Shown piece after piece: positions 7,139 through 14,379 of a stretch of 14,379 nucleotides of DNA (position 1 is its first letter; each line of letters starts with the position of its first letter). Made by a program: the position numbers and the translations under genes. The DNA lies in the NCBI GenBank assembly GCA_900766185.1, contig CAAFUL010000061.1, positions 1 to 14,379 on the forward strand, in the 5' to 3' direction. The notes under the pieces are model-generated. The model searched no databases. It was given only the letters and a program-made list of their open reading frames with translations, and was not told where the DNA came from. The stretch comes from an uncultured Johnsonella sp. GTDB lineage: Bacteria > Bacillota > Clostridia > Lachnospirales > Lachnospiraceae.

Positions 7139-7742
7139 TTGATACCTCCACGACCTTGCCGCCCCAAAACTTAAGCTCATCCCTATCATGTGTAACAGCT
7201 ATTACCGTTTTGCCTTTAGTTTCTTCCTTAAGAACCTCCATGACCTTATATTTGGTATGTCCATCAAGTCCTTTCAGTGCCTCGTCAAGTACATATATTT
7301 CAGGAAAGTAAGCTATCATACGGGCAATAGCAACTCGGCGTTTTTCGCCACCGCTAAGATCCGAGACCTTTTTTTCTAAAAAACCCTTTAGTTCAAGTCT
7401 TTCTAAGAGAACGGCTATATACTCCTCCGCCTTTGAAGCTTTGGATTTTTTAAGTGCCGGTTTGTCCATTACCATGCGGATGGCGGTTTTTACACTGAAA
7501 TCTTTACAAAGCCTGTCTTCTTGAAATACTGTTCCGACTCTTTCAAGCATTCCTTCAACGCTTCCGGCATCAGCCTTTACAAGTCCAAGTATAATATTGA
7601 GCAGGGTACTTTTACCGTTTCCTGATTTACCGGCTAAGACTGTAGTCTCCCCTATATTAAAGTCACAGGAAAAGTCCTTTAATACATACCTGCCCTCATA
7701 GCTTTTGTAAAGATTTTTTACTTTTATAACTCGGTTTTCCAT
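7134..7742 (-). CDS. ABC transporter ATP-binding protein (nitrate/taurine-type importer)
   Basis: This is the cytoplasmic ATPase of the - strand importer. Walker A is GKSGNGKST (38-46), the Q-loop is VFQEDRL (72-78), the signature is LSGGEKRR (129-136), Walker B is IYVLDE (149-154) and the switch histidine is H185. After Walker B the usual DEP is DEA (A155), a modest deviation. At 202 aa it is shorter than the usual 240-260 aa SsuB/TauB ATPases but contains every catalytic motif. AGGAG (complement of 7750-7754) lies 7 nt before the ATG. It is third in the operon, 22 nt after the permease. Its stop codon lies inside the foldback element, so its 3' end may have been shaped by that element. Confidence 0.9.
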   Translation of the reverse strand: MENRVIKVKNLYKSYEGRYVLKDFSCDFNIGETTVLAGKSGNGKSTLLNIILGLVKADAGSVEGMLERVGTVFQEDRLCKDFSVKTAIRMVMDKPALKKSKASKAEEYIAVLLERLELKGFLEKKVSDLSGGEKRRVAIARMIAYFPEIYVLDEALKGLDGHTKYKVMEVLKEETKGKTVIAVTHDRDELKFWGGKVVEVST

Positions 7743-7764
7743 TATTTAACTCCTGTATAAAGCA

Positions 7765-8532
7765 TTACTTATCTTTTTTTATCAATCTAAATCCATACTT
7801 TACCGTCATTATGATTAATTTTTCAAATATGAAGCTCAGACAAACGATAACTATAGTCCAAGCAAACATATCTGCAGTTTCAAAGTATATTTTGGACTTA
7901 TATAATTTATTTCCTATAGAGCCGTCAGGCAGCGCCAGAATCTCGGCGGCGATCCCTGCCTTCCATGCATTACCGCAGGCTGTGGTAAGCGAGGATATAA
8001 AATAAGGATAAAGAGCGGGAAGGTAAATAAACTTAAGTTTACTTAAGGGGCTTAACTTAAATGTTTTTGCCATCTCAAGAAGTTTTTTATCCGTTTGTCT
8101 AAATCCTATAAGAGTGTTGGAGTAAATAATAGGAAATACAATAAGCCCGGAAATAAATATCGAAAGCCTCCTTGAAGGTAAGAAAACAAGCAAAATTATT
8201 ATAAATGAAACTACCGGAACGCTTTTGGCAACAACAAAGTAAGGATTAAAGATGATCTTGATCGGCTCATACTTACCGGCAGCTATTCCAAGTACTATTC
8301 CCGTCATTACTCCGATAAAAGATCCGACAAATATTCTTGTCAGAGAAAATAATACGGTAGAGAAAAAGTCTTTTTCTAAAAATAAAGAAAAAAATCTGTT
8401 AGCCACCTTAAAAACCGAAGGTACTATAAGTTCTTCATTTACCGCAAGTGCTAATATTTGCCAAAACAGCAGTGCTAAAAGCACTGCTGCAAAGTTTACA
8501 ATTCTTTTTTTGCTATTCGGTAGGTTTAACAT
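7765..8532 (-). CDS. ABC transporter permease (SsuC/TauC-like)
   Basis: This is the membrane channel subunit of the - strand importer; it presumably works as a homodimer, since only one permease gene is present. It is 255 aa from the ATG at 8532. An in-frame ATG at 8586 would add 18 residues lying wholly within the binding-protein gene and has no family support. Hydrophobic stretches lie at 11-31, 60-84, 98-118, 123-142, 172-186 and 222-243. The coupling loop appears around 151-176 (E153, A155, then YLP at 170-172), with a Lys where the EAA motif normally has Gly. IYFETADMFAW (215-225) is typical of this family. The 20-nt overlap with the upstream gene indicates translational coupling. Confidence 0.88.
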   Translation of the reverse strand: MLNLPNSKKRIVNFAAVLLALLFWQILALAVNEELIVPSVFKVANRFFSLFLEKDFFSTVLFSLTRIFVGSFIGVMTGIVLGIAAGKYEPIKIIFNPYFVVAKSVPVVSFIIILLVFLPSRRLSIFISGLIVFPIIYSNTLIGFRQTDKKLLEMAKTFKLSPLSKLKFIYLPALYPYFISSLTTACGNAWKAGIAAEILALPDGSIGNKLYKSKIYFETADMFAWTIVIVCLSFIFEKLIIMTVKYGFRLIKKDK

Positions 8533-9604
8533 AATAAAAATTCTCTTCAGGTAATTTGCCTCCGATAGATGCCGGATCAAATTCATTAAGTACTGACAGG
8601 TATCCTTCGGTAGCAGATCTCATGTCTGTGCCGCTTATACTTACAATATTGCAAAACGGAATTGCCTTTTGTGCTATAGGGGCTTTTACTATGTCATGCT
8701 CTTCAACAAGCTTACCTGCTTCTTCGGCATTTTTTGTATCGGTGACCCAAGCGGCTGATTTTTGATAGTCTTCTAAAAATGCGTTGACAGCTTCTTTATT
8801 GTTCTCAAGGTAATCGTCAGTAGTGAAGAATCCTGCTGTTACAAGCCTTCCCGCATCCCCTAACTTATCCCATTCCGCAGTAAGGTCAAGCACACTCTTA
8901 AAGCCTTCCACCTGAGTTTCGGCAGCTGTCATAAAGGGCTGTGGTAAGACAGCTACTGCATTTTCATTATTCTTCACTGCGGCGAGAACCTCAGTAGGTT
9001 CGCTCATCCATTCAATCGTCACATCATTACTTACATCAATACCGTTGGCACTGAGAAGTTTGCTGATTACATATTCGGGAGTAGCACCTTTGCCAGTTGC
9101 AAATATAGTTTTGCCCTTAAGGTCTGCTATACTCTTTATATCCTCATTTCCCTTAGCTCCGACATAAAGAACTCCGAGAGTATTTATTGCAAGCATTCTT
9201 ATCTTGCCGTTTGACTTATTATAAAGTACTGAACCCATATTTACCGGAGCTGCAATTATATCAAGTTCACCGCTTAGAAGTTTCGGTGCTATTTCATCGG
9301 GCATAGTACCCATTGTAAATTCGTATGAATTTGCGGTGTCAGCGTTTTTCGCATCATCAAGAAGTTTGACAAGACCTATTGTTGTAGGACCTTTAAGACC
9401 TCCGAGTCTAACTGTTGCACCGGTATTTGTTTTGCTCTCGCTTGAGGAACTTGACTCAGACAGTGTACTTTCCTGCTCGGAAGCAGCCTGTGCCTCTGAA
9501 GAAACCGAAGATGCATCAGTAGGTGCGGCATCTTTAGTTGAGCAGGCACTAAGTGATAATCCCATCATAAGAGCTAAGGCTAATGATAATATATGTTTTT
9601 TCAT
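8513..9604 (-). CDS. ABC transporter substrate-binding lipoprotein (NMT1/SsuA-like)
   Basis: This is the extracytoplasmic receptor of the - strand importer, anchored by a lipoprotein signal: lipobox LSAC with C21, then a Ser/Glu/Ala-rich tether to about residue 62. The mature domain starts with VRLGGLKGPTTIG (65-77), a motif I associate with clostridial NMT1/SsuA-type binding proteins. ADLKGKTIFATGKGATPEYV further on is the usual hinge/ligand-loop region. Length is 363 aa. AGGAGG (complement of 9609-9614) precedes the ATG by 4 nt. Family members bind small organic ions or precursors (sulfonates, nitrate, thiamine precursors); the ligand here cannot be told. It is the first gene of a three-gene operon and is divergent from the hydrogenase operon. 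Confidence 0.9.
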   Translation of the reverse strand: MKKHILSLALALMMGLSLSACSTKDAAPTDASSVSSEAQAASEQESTLSESSSSSESKTNTGATVRLGGLKGPTTIGLVKLLDDAKNADTANSYEFTMGTMPDEIAPKLLSGELDIIAAPVNMGSVLYNKSNGKIRMLAINTLGVLYVGAKGNEDIKSIADLKGKTIFATGKGATPEYVISKLLSANGIDVSNDVTIEWMSEPTEVLAAVKNNENAVAVLPQPFMTAAETQVEGFKSVLDLTAEWDKLGDAGRLVTAGFFTTDDYLENNKEAVNAFLEDYQKSAAWVTDTKNAEEAGKLVEEHDIVKAPIAQKAIPFCNIVSISGTDMRSATEGYLSVLNEFDPASIGGKLPEENFYYVKPTE

Positions 9605-9851
9605 AATACCTCCTTTATTTTTTACATATGCCTCAAACTTAAAATTAATTTCCGGCTAAAATCATTCGCTAAATATATCTGTAGGATATAAAGGCTAAGC
9701 AGTATTTTAGAACTGTTCTATTGGTAGCTACCGATAAAAATGTAAGTTCATAAAAGCCGATAAATAAAATTTATGGTGATAAGCACAGATAAATCCTGTT
9801 ATCAGCTCCGGGTAATTGTAAACTACACGGATGAATGATTATAATATTATA
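9605..9851 (-). promoter_or_regulatory. Long leader/control region of the - strand ABC operon with two palindromes
   Basis: On the - strand the best -10 is TATAAT (9846-9851), but no -35 sits at ideal spacing. TTGTTA (9866-9871) is 14 nt from it, and 16 nt from an alternative TAATAT at 9844-9849. Either choice leaves a leader of about 235 nt. Within it, TAGAACTGTTCTA (9708-9720) and GGTAGCTACC (9723-9732) are perfect palindromes two bases apart, which looks like paired operator sites. I looked for TPP, guanidine, purine and preQ1 riboswitch signatures and saw none. Confidence 0.35.
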
Positions 9852-10028
9852 AATATTACAAATAGTAACAAATAAAAAATACTGTTTTTTATTTTACCAA
9901 GTTTATTTTTGTATACAACAATGCATAAAGTGAATGATTTATAAGCTATGTAATAAAAATTTAAGCCTAAAACACATTGTAATTAATGTATATTTTTTAC
10001 TTTAAAAATATATCATATATATAACTAC

Positions 10029-10057
10029 TTGACAAGTATTCTTTAGATACAATTAAT
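10029..10057 (+). promoter_or_regulatory. Possible upstream promoter of the hydrogenase operon
   Basis: A consensus TTGACA (10029-10034) is followed after 17 nt by ATTAAT (10052-10057), a 4/6 match to the -10 box. It lies about 310 nt before the first gene. The whole gap 9605-10367 contains no gene; it is very AT-rich, especially 9840-10220. Confidence 0.4.
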
Positions 10058-10068
10058 AACAATTATCA
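10054..10068. promoter_or_regulatory. Fur-box-like palindrome
   Basis: TAATAACAATTATCA matches the 7-1-7 Fur consensus TGATAATnATTATCA at 12 of 14 defined positions. It overlaps the -10 region of the candidate promoter at 10029-10057, where a repressor would block transcription. It fits PerR less well (11 of 14). The AT-rich background lowers the weight of the match. Iron control of an Fe-S-rich hydrogenase operon would make biological sense, but this is inference. Confidence 0.35.
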
Positions 10069-10182
10069 ATTCTATGGGTTTTTTATTCGTATTTTTTGTT
10101 TCTTTTTTAACTATCATTGATTTTTACCCAAGTATTTTATAAAATGTATTTATTAAGATACAATACAGTTTGGTAGTACGAA

Positions 10183-10210
10183 TTGTTATTTTTTCATGTG
10201 CTTGTATAAT
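10183..10210 (+). promoter_or_regulatory. Proximal promoter of the hydrogenase operon
   Basis: TTGTTA (10183-10188) and a consensus TATAAT (10205-10210) are 16 nt apart. The leader to the ATG at 10368 would be about 150 nt and shows no recognised RNA motif. AGAGGAGG (10353-10360) is a strong ribosome site 7 nt before the ATG. Confidence 0.5.
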
Positions 10211-10367
10211 ATTACAAATTGTATATGCTGACGGGCAAAGCAAATGATATTTAAAGTGAGCGTAATTTTCATGTTCTATAACATACTTAAGCAGTCACGA
10301 ATGTGTTGAATATCATTATGCCGGTAAGCTGAATATTATATCGGATCAAGTCAGAGGAGGTAGTAAG

Positions 10368-12197
10368 ATGAGCCGTTTGGAAATATTTACACCGGATAGA
10401 GCGACACTTGTAATTGAAGACCTATACAGGACTCTGGATAAAAGAATAGAGGCAAGTCCTCCGGGACTGTGTCCGGTTGATATCACAAGAGCCTTTATAG
10501 AGATGTGCCATTCTCAGACTTGCGGAAAATGCGTTCCCTGTCGTGTAGGTCTTTTGAATCTTAAGCACATGATAACGGATGTGCTTAACGGAAAAGCGGA
10601 TATTAAAATGATAGACCTAATTGAAGAAACCGCCAAGTCAATATCCGAAACCGCCGATTGTGCTATCGGCTATGAAGCTGCCAATATGGTGTATAAGACT
10701 GTAACTATCTGTCGTGACGATTTTGAGGAGCATATAAGAAACGGTCGTTGTAACTGTATGACAAGACAGCCTGTGCCCTGCGTAGCCCTTTGCCCCGCAC
10801 ATGTGGATGTACCGGGCTATCTTGCACTTGTACGAGAGGGGCGTTATGCCGATGCGATAAGGCTTATAAGAAAAGATAATCCCTTTCCTACGACCTGTGG
10901 ATTTATTTGTGAACATCCCTGTGAAGCAAAGTGTAGAAGAAATATGGTTGATGACGCTGTAAATATCAGGGGTATCAAAAGAGTTGCAGCCGATATGGCA
11001 GGTAAGGTTCCACCTCCAAAGTGCGGACCTTCAACCGGTAAAAAGGTTGCAGTGATAGGTGGCGGTCCTTCCGGACTTTCCGCAGCTTATTATTTGCAGA
11101 TAATGGGACATCAGACAACAGTATACGAGATGCTTCCCAAACTTGGAGGTATGTTAAGATACGGTATACCTAACTATCGTCTTCCAAAAGACAGACTTGA
11201 AGAAGACACCGATGCAATAATTGCTACAGGTGTAGAGGTAAAGCACGGTCTTAAACTGGGTGTAGATCTTATGTTGCCTGATTTAAAGAAAGAGTATGAT
11301 GCTATCCTCATCACCATAGGAGCATCTACAGATAAAAAGCTAGGGCTTGAAGGAGAGAATGCCAAGGGAGTTATGTCTGCGGTCAAGTTCCTCAGAAATG
11401 TAGGAATAGAAAAATATGATGATCTTACAGGTCATAATGTTGCAATAATCGGCGGCGGTAATGTTGCGATGGATGCAGTAAGGACAGCGGTAAGGCTTGG
11501 TGCCAAAAAGGTAAGTTGTGTATACAGAAGAAGAATAGCGGATATGACTGCACTTCCTGCCGAAATAGAAGGTGCTTTGGCAGAAGGCGTGGAAATGCTT
11601 ACTCTTAAGGCTCCGTCAAGGCTTGAGATAGAAAACGGACATATAAAGGGAATATGGGTCACACCGCAGATGATATCAAAAATCACCGATGGCAGGGCGG
11701 CAGTTGTACCAAGCAGTGAACCTGAAGAGTTTATTCCCTGTGAAACCCTTATAGTGGCTATAGGACAAAACATTGAAACCAAGTATTATGAGGATGAAGG
11801 AATCCCTATACAAAAAGGCAAGATGTTTACCATGCCTAACGGTGGATTTACAGGACTGCCGGGTATATTTGCCGGAGGAGACTGTGCTTCAGGACCGGCT
11901 ACAGTTATAAAAGCTATTGCTGCGGCAAAGGTTATGGCAGCGAATATAGATGAATTTTTAGGCTATAAACATGAAATTACCTGTGATGTAAATATTCCTA
12001 TTCCAAATAAAGAAGATCACTTTGCCTGCGGAAGGGTCGAGCTTATAGAAAGAGAGGCTTCAGAGAGAGTTAAGGACTTCAATGGAGTGGAAATGTGTAT
12101 GAACAAAAAAGAGGCTTGCCAAGAATCCGGTCGCTGCTTAAGATGCGACCACTTCGGCTTTGGAATATTTAAAGGAGGTCGTGAGCATATATGGTAA
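10368..12197 (+). CDS. GltD/NfnB-like FAD-NADPH oxidoreductase with NuoF-type [4Fe-4S] module, hydrogenase partner
   Basis: This is a cytoplasmic electron-transfer flavoprotein, probably linking a pyridine nucleotide to the adjacent hydrogenase. Residues 45-110 match the C-terminal cluster domain of NuoF (C52, C55, C58, C98), but the NuoF NADH/FMN domain is absent. Residues 128-210 form the GltD-type cysteine domain (C138, C142, C177, C181, C185, C189, with others nearby). FAD binding is at VAVIGGGPSG (227-236). A second dinucleotide fold, VAIIGGGNVAMD (358-369), is followed by YRRR (386-389), arginines that in GltD/Nfn proteins favour NADPH. FAGGDCASGP (501-510) closes the FAD site, and C584, C590 and C593 lie at the tail. 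Glutamate synthase itself is unlikely, because no large subunit is present. It overlaps the hydrogenase gene by 7 nt. Confidence 0.9.
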   Translation: MSRLEIFTPDRATLVIEDLYRTLDKRIEASPPGLCPVDITRAFIEMCHSQTCGKCVPCRVGLLNLKHMITDVLNGKADIKMIDLIEETAKSISETADCAIGYEAANMVYKTVTICRDDFEEHIRNGRCNCMTRQPVPCVALCPAHVDVPGYLALVREGRYADAIRLIRKDNPFPTTCGFICEHPCEAKCRRNMVDDAVNIRGIKRVAADMAGKVPPPKCGPSTGKKVAVIGGGPSGLSAAYYLQIMGHQTTVYEMLPKLGGMLRYGIPNYRLPKDRLEEDTDAIIATGVEVKHGLKLGVDLMLPDLKKEYDAILITIGASTDKKLGLEGENAKGVMSAVKFLRNVGIEKYDDLTGHNVAIIGGGNVAMDAVRTAVRLGAKKVSCVYRRRIADMTALPAEIEGALAEGVEMLTLKAPSRLEIENGHIKGIWVTPQMISKITDGRAAVVPSSEPEEFIPCETLIVAIGQNIETKYYEDEGIPIQKGKMFTMPNGGFTGLPGIFAGGDCASGPATVIKAIAAAKVMAANIDEFLGYKHEITCDVNIPIPNKEDHFACGRVELIEREASERVKDFNGVEMCMNKKEACQESGRCLRCDHFGFGIFKGGREHIW

Positions 12198-13975
12198 ACT
12201 TAACAATAGACGAACGAAATATAACTGTACCCGAAGGAACCTCTATAATGGATGCCGCTTATAGCGCAGGTATACCTATCCCACATCTTTGTTTTTTAAA
12301 AGAGATAAATGAAATCGCAGCCTGCCGAGTATGTATAGTAGAGATTGAGGGCAAAGATAAATTTATGACCAGTTGTAACAATGCTGTTGAGGAGGGAATG
12401 GTCGTATATACCAACAGCCCCAGACTAAGGCTTGCAAGACGAAGAACTGTGCAGATGATACTTTCACAACATGACTGTAAATGTGCGACCTGTGTAAGAA
12501 GCAGAAACTGCTCACTTCAAACACTTGCCAATGATTTGAATATAACGGACATTCCATATGGAGAGCGTCTTGAATTCCAAGAATGGGATAGGAGTTTTCC
12601 GCTTATAAGGGATTCTCAAAAATGTATTAAATGTATGCGCTGTGTTCAGGTTTGTGATAAGATTGCAGGTCTTGGTATATGGGCACTTGAAGGTACCGGT
12701 GCAAGGTCTACTATCAATGTGTCGGGGTCAAGAACTATAGCCGAAGCGGATTGTTCGCTTTGCGGACAGTGCATAACCCACTGCCCTGTAGGAGCTCTTA
12801 AAGAAAGAGATGATACCGAAGAATTTTTGAAAGCGGTAGCCGATCCCAAGAAGGTCGTAGTAGTGCAGGTAGCACCGGCTGTCAGGACTGCTTGGGGCGA
12901 GGAGCTTGGAATTGCTCCCGACGAGGCTACGGTAGGAAAGATATTTGATACACTTAGGAAAATAGGTGCAGACTATGTATTTGATACGGCATTTTCCGCA
13001 GACCTTACGATAATGGAAGAGGCAAGTGAGTTTATAGCAAGATTTTCCAACGGTGAGCTTAAGGAAAAGCCCATGTTTACCTCCTGCTGCCCGGGATGGG
13101 TGCGCTTCTTAAAGAGTAACTACCCACACCTTACTGCGCAGCTTTCATCTGCAAAGTCTCCTATGCAAATGTTCGGTGCGGTTATGAAGACTCATTTTGC
13201 CAAGGAAATAGGAGTGGATCCTGAGAATATATACTCAGTTGCCGTAATGCCTTGCGTGGCTAAGAAGGGTGAGCGCAATATGGAGTTTTTCTTTGAGGAA
13301 TATGCAGGACATGACACAGACTGCGTACTTACTACAAGAGAGCTTGTAAGAATGATCAAAGCTTTCCACATATTGCCAAAGACACTTTCCGATGCACAAC
13401 CGGACAGACTTTTCCATGATGTTACCGGAGCGGGTATAATCTTCGGTGCTACCGGAGGAGTTATGGAAGCTGCACTTAGAACCGCATATTATTCACTTAT
13501 GGGAGAAAACTGTCCGCCGGATGCATTTAAGGTGGTAAGGGCACAGTCTCAAGAAACGGGACTTACCGAAGCTACTTTCAGCTTAAATGATATTGATCTG
13601 CATATTGCGGTAGTAAATGGTCTTGCCAATACCAGAAAGCTTATAGAAGAGATCGATCGTGGAGAGAAAAAATACGACTTTGTAGAGGTCATGGCTTGTC
13701 CCGGAGGTTGTGTAGGCGGTGGAGGACAGCCTATACATGACGGTGAAGAGCTTGCATTTACAAGAGGAAAAAAACTTTACTTCCTTGATAAGAATGCCAA
13801 TATCCGTCATTCACATGAAAATCCGGATATCAAGACTCTTTATAAGAATTACTTCGGAACTCCCAATTCTCATAAGGCGCATCAGGTGTTGCATACGGAT
13901 CACTTTGCATGGGAGATGCCTAAGAGACTTTTAAGAGATAAAGACGGTTACATAATAAGAGAAAGAAGAATTTAA
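12191..13975 (+). CDS. hydA: [FeFe]-hydrogenase, group A2-like catalytic subunit
   Basis: It catalyses reversible H2 production or oxidation in the cytoplasm. At 594 aa it is close to C. pasteurianum CpI (574 aa). Cluster ligands in order: [2Fe-2S] C34, C45, C48, C62; His-Cys3 [4Fe-4S] H94, C98, C101, C107; two ferredoxin-type clusters at C145/148/151/155 and C188/191/194/198. H-cluster motifs are TSCCPGW (297-303), MPCVAKKGE (353-361) and ACPGGCVGGGGQP (502-514), giving ligands C300, C355, C503 and C507, with C299 the proton-relay cysteine. The tail from 541 (SHENPDIKTLY) is the usual small-subunit-like end plus about 24 extra residues. AAGGAGG (12172-12178) is 12 nt before the ATG. There is no signal peptide. 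Maturases HydE, HydF and HydG are not in the window and must be elsewhere. Confidence 0.97.
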   Translation: MVNLTIDERNITVPEGTSIMDAAYSAGIPIPHLCFLKEINEIAACRVCIVEIEGKDKFMTSCNNAVEEGMVVYTNSPRLRLARRRTVQMILSQHDCKCATCVRSRNCSLQTLANDLNITDIPYGERLEFQEWDRSFPLIRDSQKCIKCMRCVQVCDKIAGLGIWALEGTGARSTINVSGSRTIAEADCSLCGQCITHCPVGALKERDDTEEFLKAVADPKKVVVVQVAPAVRTAWGEELGIAPDEATVGKIFDTLRKIGADYVFDTAFSADLTIMEEASEFIARFSNGELKEKPMFTSCCPGWVRFLKSNYPHLTAQLSSAKSPMQMFGAVMKTHFAKEIGVDPENIYSVAVMPCVAKKGERNMEFFFEEYAGHDTDCVLTTRELVRMIKAFHILPKTLSDAQPDRLFHDVTGAGIIFGATGGVMEAALRTAYYSLMGENCPPDAFKVVRAQSQETGLTEATFSLNDIDLHIAVVNGLANTRKLIEEIDRGEKKYDFVEVMACPGGCVGGGGQPIHDGEELAFTRGKKLYFLDKNANIRHSHENPDIKTLYKNYFGTPNSHKAHQVLHTDHFAWEMPKRLLRDKDGYIIRERRI

Positions 13976-14149
13976 TTTACAGTTTAGGCGGATTTTCATC
14001 TTCATCAAAACAGTACAAAAGCTGCAGTATGGATAAAGTTAAATAAGATAAACCTGAATCCGTGAAGTTAATTTTTTACTCAAACTTCCCACACCCCAAA
14101 TGGGGTTAGTACATTGAAAATTCAATATTTCAGCTAACAAAATAATGAT
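13976..14149. other. Spacer after the hydrogenase, including probable IS end
   Basis: No convincing intrinsic terminator follows the hydrogenase. GAAGTT (14064-14069) pairs with AACTTC (14083-14088) around a T-rich loop, and ACCCC (14093-14097) pairs with GGGGT (14102-14106) as a small hairpin. The sequence around 14076-14094 (TTACTCAAACTTCCCACAC) is a candidate terminal inverted repeat of the transposase remnant that follows; its partner would lie beyond the window. Confidence 0.3.
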
Positions 14150-14379
14150 TTATACTGTTTTAGGTTTAGGATGTAATGCATTTTGCAGATATTTTGGCAG
14201 CCTTGATTCAAAATCAAGCATAAAAACAGATATTTGCTCGTTACTTAACCTAAGTGTATCACAAAGAAGAGAATTGCCGTCACTCCAACATAAAGTAAGC
14301 ATACGATAACCCTTTTGATAACTCATGCTTACATGGTCAAACACTCTTGAACTGAGTTCGGTCTTTTTACAGCCTGTTC
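14150..14379 (-). pseudogene. IS4-like transposase remnant, internally deleted and cut by window edge
   Basis: The open frame runs from the window edge (about 14377) to TAA at 14150-14152. Its first part, KKTELSSRVFDH then YQKGYRMLTL and WSDGNS, matches the N-terminal to middle region of clostridial IS4-family DDE transposases. The next residues read CDTLRLSNEQI and end in RLPKYLQNAL, which look like the C-terminal tail of the same protein. The catalytic core that should lie between (about 250-300 residues) is missing, so I read this as an in-frame internal deletion and call the gene inactive. The family call rests on remembered similarity. The 5' part lies outside the window. Confidence 0.7.

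Noticed and set aside
8533..8586. 18-residue N-terminal extension of the - strand permease
   Set aside because: It lies within the binding-protein gene, and the family's N-terminus fits the start at 8532.
9605..9860. Riboswitch (TPP, purine, guanidine or preQ1) upstream of the - strand binding protein
   Set aside because: None of the conserved core sequences of these classes could be found by eye; only palindromes and AT-rich DNA are present.
10368..12197. NuoF-type NADH dehydrogenase subunit or glutamate synthase small subunit
   Set aside because: The NADH/FMN-binding part of NuoF is absent, and no glutamate synthase large subunit is nearby. The overlap with the hydrogenase gene points to a hydrogenase partner.
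13976..14110. Intrinsic terminator of the hydrogenase operon
   Set aside because: The only hairpins seen have short stems and no T-tract after them; one probably belongs to the insertion-sequence end.
1..14379. CRISPR array, tRNA or rRNA genes
   Set aside because: No regularly spaced direct repeats, tRNA cloverleaf or conserved rRNA sequence was noticed. The repeats present are inverted, not direct.

Overview
This 14.4 kb window looks like chromosomal DNA of a strictly anaerobic, low-GC Gram-positive clostridium, most likely a Lachnospiraceae-type organism. The reasons are the AT-rich intergenic DNA, strong AGGAGG-type ribosome binding sites, lipoprotein-anchored ABC binding proteins, a cytoplasmic [FeFe]-hydrogenase and a clostridial-type IS4-like transposase remnant. 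The family-level placement is inference.

Left part (about 1-5680, + strand): a ~200-nt foldback element (53-249) precedes a four-gene ABC importer operon. It encodes a YnjB-type binding lipoprotein, two separate permeases and an ATPase with a C-terminal regulatory-like extension (465-4456). A spacer with three consecutive hairpins follows. Next is a separately promoted nucleoside hydrolase-like gene (4748-5620), closed by a textbook intrinsic terminator (5642-5680).

Middle part: a lone AAA_14/DUF4143 ATPase with its own promoter (5747-6961, +) converges on a second ABC importer operon on the - strand (9604 to 7134: NMT1/SsuA-like lipoprotein, permease, ATPase). A second ~150-nt foldback element (6987-7138) sits exactly between the two converging 3' ends and overlaps the stop codon of the ATPase gene. 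The - strand operon appears to have a long leader carrying two adjacent perfect palindromes (9708-9732).

Right part (10368-13975, +): two overlapping genes encode a soluble hydrogenase. One is an electron-transfer flavoprotein with a NuoF-type [4Fe-4S] module fused to a GltD/NfnB-like FAD/NADPH reductase. The other is a [FeFe]-hydrogenase with the full CpI-like cluster set. This matches the 'glutamate synthase-linked' (group A2) arrangement, whose physiological role is poorly known. A promoter-like sequence overlapped by a Fur-box-like palindrome lies upstream. The window ends in the 3' portion of an IS4-like transposase that seems to carry a large internal deletion.

The most interesting points are the hydrogenase/NfnB-like pair with possible iron control, and the two long foldback elements. 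No rRNA, tRNA, CRISPR array, recognisable riboswitch or defence cluster was seen.
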